DNA from: an uncultured Lentisphaeria bacterium
GTDB lineage: Bacteria > Verrucomicrobiota > Lentisphaeria > Victivallales > Victivallaceae
Assembly: GCA_949298075.1 (NCBI GenBank)
Contig: CASFVA010000020.1
Location: 1-47,429 of the forward strand
Length of the DNA stretch: 47,429 nucleotides
Direction of reading: 5' to 3'
Below the pieces are notes generated by a model. The model had not been told where the DNA came from and made no database searches. It worked only from the letters and a program-made list of their open reading frames with translations. Shown piece by piece: positions 44,483 through 47,429 of the stretch. The number at the start of each line of letters is the position of its first letter. Position 1 is the first letter of the stretch. A program made the position numbers and the translations under genes.

Positions 44483-46363
44483 ATGGCTAAATCCCGCGAG
44501 TTCAAAACTGAAATCCGGCAGCTGCTGGATCTGATGATTCATTCGCTCTATTCCAACCGCGACATTTTCCTGCGCGAACTGGTGGCCAACGCCGCCGATG
44601 CCATCGACAAGGCGCGTTTTGAGAGCCTGACCCGGCCCGAACTGGTCCGGGACTGGGCGATCCGTATTGTGCCCGACAAGGCCGCCGGCACGCTCACGGT
44701 CAGCGACAACGGAATCGGCATGACCGAGGAGGAAGTCATCGACAACATCGGCACCATCGCCAAGAGCGGCACCCGTGCTTTTCTCAAAATGCTGGAGGAG
44801 CGCGGTGACCAGGCCGGAAACATTCCGGAAATGATCGGTCAGTTCGGCGTGGGGTTCTACTCGGCGTTCATGGTGGCCTCGAAGGTGGAGCTGGTCACGA
44901 AAAAATCCGGTTCGGATGCTCCGGCGGTGCTCTGGAGCAGCTCCGGCGAGGGACGTTTCACCACTGAACCGGCCGACCGCACCGAGCCCGGCACTGAAAT
45001 CAAACTGCATCTGCGGCCGGAATGCGCGGAGTACCTTGACAGCTGGAAGATTTCGGGCATTATCCGCAAATATTCCGATTACATCGAATATCCGATCATC
45101 ATGCCGGAGGTCAAGGTCAACGAGGACAAATCCGAAACCGTGACCGACAAGGTGCTCAATTCCCAGAAGGCGATCTGGCTGCGCCGTCCGTCCGAAGTCA
45201 CTGAAGACGAGTACAAGAGCTTTTACAGCCATATTTCCAATTACGGCGGCACCGAATATCTGAAAGCGATTCATTTGTCTGCCGAAGGCGCCAGCGAGTT
45301 CAAGGCGCTGCTGTTTCTGCCCAAGCAGGCTCCATTCAATCTGCTGCTGCCGGAGATTCAGAAACGCGGACTCCAGCTTTATGTCAAGCGGGTCTTCATC
45401 ACCGACGAGTGCAAACAGCTGATTCCGGACTATTTGCGTTTTGTCTGCGGCGTCGTCGATTCCAGCGATCTGCCGCTCAATGTGTCGCGGGAAATTCTGC
45501 AGGACAATCCCCTGCTGGCTAAAATTGAGAAAGCGGTTACCGGGAAGATCCTTTCCGAGTTGAAGAAACTGCTCGAAACCGACCGGAAATCCTACGATCA
45601 GTTTTTCGGCGAATTCGGCAAAATCCTCAAGGAGGGCATTCACACCGATTTCACGAATGCCGAGAAACTCAAGGACCTGGTCATGTACGAGAGCATGAAT
45701 TCCGAACCCGGAAAGTTCATTACGCTCGACGAATACGTCAAAGCCATGCCGGAAAGCCAGAAGGAAATTTACTACATCACCGGGGACAAGCGTGAATCGG
45801 TCGCCTCCTCGCCGGCGCTGGAATATTTCCGCAAGCAGGGTTATGATGTGCTGTTCATGACCGATCCGATTGACGACTGGATCATGCAGTCGATGTTCCA
45901 GTACCGGAAAAAGAACTTCAAGTCGGTGGACAAGGGCGACTTTGAGGTGGACGGCGCCAGGGAAAAACTTGAAAACGCCGCCAAACAGTACGCGGCGCTC
46001 GTTGAGTTTTTCAAGAAGGAATTTGCGGATTCCGTGGGCGAGGTGCGGTTTTCGATCCGTCTGACCGACAGCCCCTGCTGCCTCATCACCGAAGGCAACG
46101 CCATGAGTCCGCACCTTGAACGGCTTTTCCGGGCCATGCATCAGCAGATTCCGGTGAGCAAGCGGATCTTTGAACTCAATCCGGAACACCCCCTGATCGC
46201 CGCGCTTAATGCCGAGGCGGAAAAGGACGCCGCCAGCCCCCGGCTTAAACAGTATGCCCGGGTGCTTTACGATCAGGCGCTGTTGGCCGAGGGCAGTCCG
46301 CTGCCGGATCCGGCGGCGTTTGCCAAGGCGGTCACGGAATTGCTGGTGAACGGACTGAAATAA
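44483..46363 (+). CDS. htpG: Hsp90-family chaperone HtpG
   Basis: HtpG is the bacterial Hsp90, an ATP-driven dimeric chaperone of the cytoplasm. The 626-residue product begins MAKSREFKTEIRQLLDLMIHSLYSNRDIFLRELVANAADA, with GHKL motifs DNGIGM and GQFGVGFYSAFMVA, the middle-domain Arg segment LPLNVSREILQDN and a normal C-terminal dimer domain. GGAGGAGGA right before ATG 44483 is a very strong ribosome site and rules out the longer frame to 44393. The stop codon is 10 bases before tRNA-Ser, so the two may share a transcript. Confidence 0.97.
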   Translation: MAKSREFKTEIRQLLDLMIHSLYSNRDIFLRELVANAADAIDKARFESLTRPELVRDWAIRIVPDKAAGTLTVSDNGIGMTEEEVIDNIGTIAKSGTRAFLKMLEERGDQAGNIPEMIGQFGVGFYSAFMVASKVELVTKKSGSDAPAVLWSSSGEGRFTTEPADRTEPGTEIKLHLRPECAEYLDSWKISGIIRKYSDYIEYPIIMPEVKVNEDKSETVTDKVLNSQKAIWLRRPSEVTEDEYKSFYSHISNYGGTEYLKAIHLSAEGASEFKALLFLPKQAPFNLLLPEIQKRGLQLYVKRVFITDECKQLIPDYLRFVCGVVDSSDLPLNVSREILQDNPLLAKIEKAVTGKILSELKKLLETDRKSYDQFFGEFGKILKEGIHTDFTNAEKLKDLVMYESMNSEPGKFITLDEYVKAMPESQKEIYYITGDKRESVASSPALEYFRKQGYDVLFMTDPIDDWIMQSMFQYRKKNFKSVDKGDFEVDGAREKLENAAKQYAALVEFFKKEFADSVGEVRFSIRLTDSPCCLITEGNAMSPHLERLFRAMHQQIPVSKRIFELNPEHPLIAALNAEAEKDAASPRLKQYARVLYDQALLAEGSPLPDPAAFAKAVTELLVNGLK

Positions 46364-46373
46364 GTTTTCCATC

Positions 46374-46461
46374 GGAGAGATGGTCGAGTGGTTTAAGGCA
46401 GCGGTCTTGAAAACCGCCGGGGCGCAAGCTCCCGAGGGTTCGAATCCCTCTCTCTCCGCCA
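46374..46461 (+). tRNA. tRNA-Ser (anticodon UGA)
   Basis: Acceptor arm GGAGAGA pairs with TCTCTCC. Anticodon stem GCGGT/ACCGC with loop CTTGAAA gives anticodon UGA, reading UCA. A long variable arm, T arm GAGGG-TTCGAAT-CCCTC and encoded CCA (46459-46461) follow. It starts only 10 bases after htpG and no clear promoter lies between. Confidence 0.95.
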
Positions 46462-46471
46462 TAAAAATCAT

Positions 46472-46500
46472 GCGCAGCGGTCATGGCTGCGCTTTTTTTT
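46472..46500 (+). terminator. Terminator of the htpG/tRNA-Ser transcript
   Basis: GCGCAGC (46472-46478), loop GGTCATG, GCTGCGC (46486-46492), then eight T residues. Confidence 0.9.
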
Positions 46501-46561
46501 ATGTGCGTTCGTTCGCGGGAAGCGTCCCGGCGTTGAAAACATTGGCGATGCCTTCGTTTTT

Positions 46562-46582
46562 CCGGCGCGCCGGTTGTTTTTT
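46562..46582 (+). terminator. Second hairpin with T-tract
   Basis: The perfect palindrome CCGGCGCGCCGG (46562-46573) can fold with a CGCG loop and is followed by TTGTTTTTT. It may back up the terminator at 46472-46500. Confidence 0.4.
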
Positions 46583-46601
46583 ATTGCGGACGGCACTATA
46601 G

Positions 46602-46607
46602 TATAAT
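46602..46607 (+). promoter_or_regulatory. Possible -10 element of the methyltransferase gene
   Basis: Consensus TATAAT 80 bases before the start codon; the matching -35 region (TTTTAT, 46579-46584, 17-base spacing) is poor. Confidence 0.35.
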
Positions 46608-46686
46608 CATTTTCGTCGTGAATCCGTATTGCCATGGAAATGCGGGCTGAAAACCGTATTTGCGCAACCTGTCAGGAGAATTTTGC

Positions 46687-47429
46687 ATGCCGGACTGGAA
46701 TTCTGAACAATATTTGAAATTTGCCGCAGAACGAACCCAACCCGCAGTTGATCTGGCAAGGCGTCTTACGGCAATCTCGCCTGAACGGGTGCTTGATCTG
46801 GGTTGCGGTCCGGGCAACAGCACGGCTGTTTTGAAAAAATATTTTCCTGCGGCAGAACTTCTGGGAGTCGACAATTCCCGGGCAATGATTGAAAAAGCCA
46901 GACAGGATCATCCGGATTTACGGTTCAGGCTGTTTGACGCCTCCGGTTCGTTTCGGGATTTAGGTGCCAGATGGGATGTTGTTTTTTCCAATGCGTGTCT
47001 GCAGTGGGTGCCTGATCACCGGAATCTTCTGGTAAAACTGCTTGATGCGTTGACGGATGACGGCGAATTGGCGGTACAAATTCCATTGCAGAAAAAGGCC
47101 CCGGTTCACGATTTTCTCCGGCAGTTGACAGCTTCGGGGCAATGGGCATCGTTTTTTCCGGAAATCCGCCAGTTTCATATTCTGGATGAATTGGAATACT
47201 GTGAGCTGCTGCAGACTTATGCCGGAGATTTTTCAATGTGGGAGTGTGACTACTTTCATATCCTTGAGTCGCCGCTGGCTGTATTGCAATGGTATCGGGG
47301 AACCGGACTTCGTCCATACCTGCAGACTTTGCCAGTGGCAAAGCGTGCGGAGTTTGAGCTGGAGGTTCTGGCCGGGATGGAAAAACTGTTTCCGCGACTG
47401 TGCGACGGATCTGTAGTGTTCAAGTTCCC
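46687..47429 (+). CDS. Trans-aconitate 2-methyltransferase-like protein (3' end missing)
   Basis: The 247 visible residues begin MPDWNSEQYLKFAAERTQPA, as in E. coli Tam, and contain the SAM-binding motif VLDLGCGPGN (35-44), FSNACLQWVPDH and a C-terminal WYRGTGLRPYLQTLP. Tam methylates trans-aconitate, an inhibitor that forms from the aconitase product. The frame is open to the window edge; only a few residues should be missing compared with the 252-residue E. coli protein. AGGAGA lies eight bases before the ATG. Codon choice is clearly more AT-rich than in neighbouring genes, and the gene follows a tRNA, so it may have been acquired. Specificity is inferred; other class I methyltransferases look similar. 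Confidence 0.82.
   Translation, partial: MPDWNSEQYLKFAAERTQPAVDLARRLTAISPERVLDLGCGPGNSTAVLKKYFPAAELLGVDNSRAMIEKARQDHPDLRFRLFDASGSFRDLGARWDVVFSNACLQWVPDHRNLLVKLLDALTDDGELAVQIPLQKKAPVHDFLRQLTASGQWASFFPEIRQFHILDELEYCELLQTYAGDFSMWECDYFHILESPLAVLQWYRGTGLRPYLQTLPVAKRAEFELEVLAGMEKLFPRLCDGSVVFKF

Noticed and set aside
44363-46471. Minus-strand frame of 702 residues opposite htpG
   Set aside because: It begins in the tRNA-Ser antisense (EREGFEPSGA-type) and mirrors htpG codon structure; htpG is certain.

Overview
The window is a GC-rich (about 60%) bacterial chromosome segment, mostly housekeeping genes with short accessory islands. The best guess for the host is a Lentisphaerota/Victivallales-type bacterium of the PVC group. 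This rests on the pseudopilin with a [24 protein letters not shown]-terminus and an H-X9-DG motif next to a polysaccharide-lyase-like gene and a GntR/LacI hybrid regulator, and on the insertion-bearing SecA, oversized signal peptidase and glycine-rich repeat adhesin. ExbB/ExbD/TonB, RseP and a lipoprotein point to a diderm envelope. The taxonomic call is inference from family style, not a database match.

Left part (1-5.1 kb): the 3' end of a large beta-repeat surface protein, tRNA-Leu(UAG) with its own promoter, then a minus-strand operon rpmF-plsX-fabH and a tail-anchored coiled-coil protein. A strong hairpin separates rpmF from plsX. Plus-strand block (5.1-24.9 kb): an Aas-like acyltransferase/acyl-ACP synthetase; folB-mutS (overlapping); a Wzz/BY-type tyrosine kinase coupled to a small secreted protein; signal peptidase I; PTS EIIA(Ntr)-like plus a zinc-ribbon protein; pyrE; secA; a Ca2+/Na+ exchanger; rseP with three apparent PDZ domains; ispG; aconitase; ung.

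Minus-strand block (24.8-33.6 kb): gyrB, recA, a large TPR protein, ExbB, ExbD, a TonB-like protein, a membrane zinc ribbon and a lipoprotein. Junctions overlap or are short, so this looks like one transcript from a good promoter at 33721-33749. The TPR-to-lipoprotein part resembles a Tol-Pal or TonB energising machine with no outer-membrane receptor nearby, and is the best candidate in the window for a poorly described system.

Right part (33.8-47.4 kb): a GntR(FCD)-MFS pair with a palindromic operator over its promoter; tRNA-Arg(UCU); a GntR/LacI regulator with an intrinsic terminator in its leader; a lyase-like protein and pseudopilin driven by an exact-consensus sigma-70 promoter with an 18-bp palindrome at the start point; a roughly 0.5-kb gene-free stretch; the minus operon DUF349-argC-GNAT-TSCPD-dut; divergent htpG followed 10 bases later by tRNA-Ser(UGA); and a lower-GC methyltransferase resembling trans-aconitate 2-methyltransferase that runs off the right edge. 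No CRISPR array, insertion sequence, transposase, phage gene or rRNA was seen.
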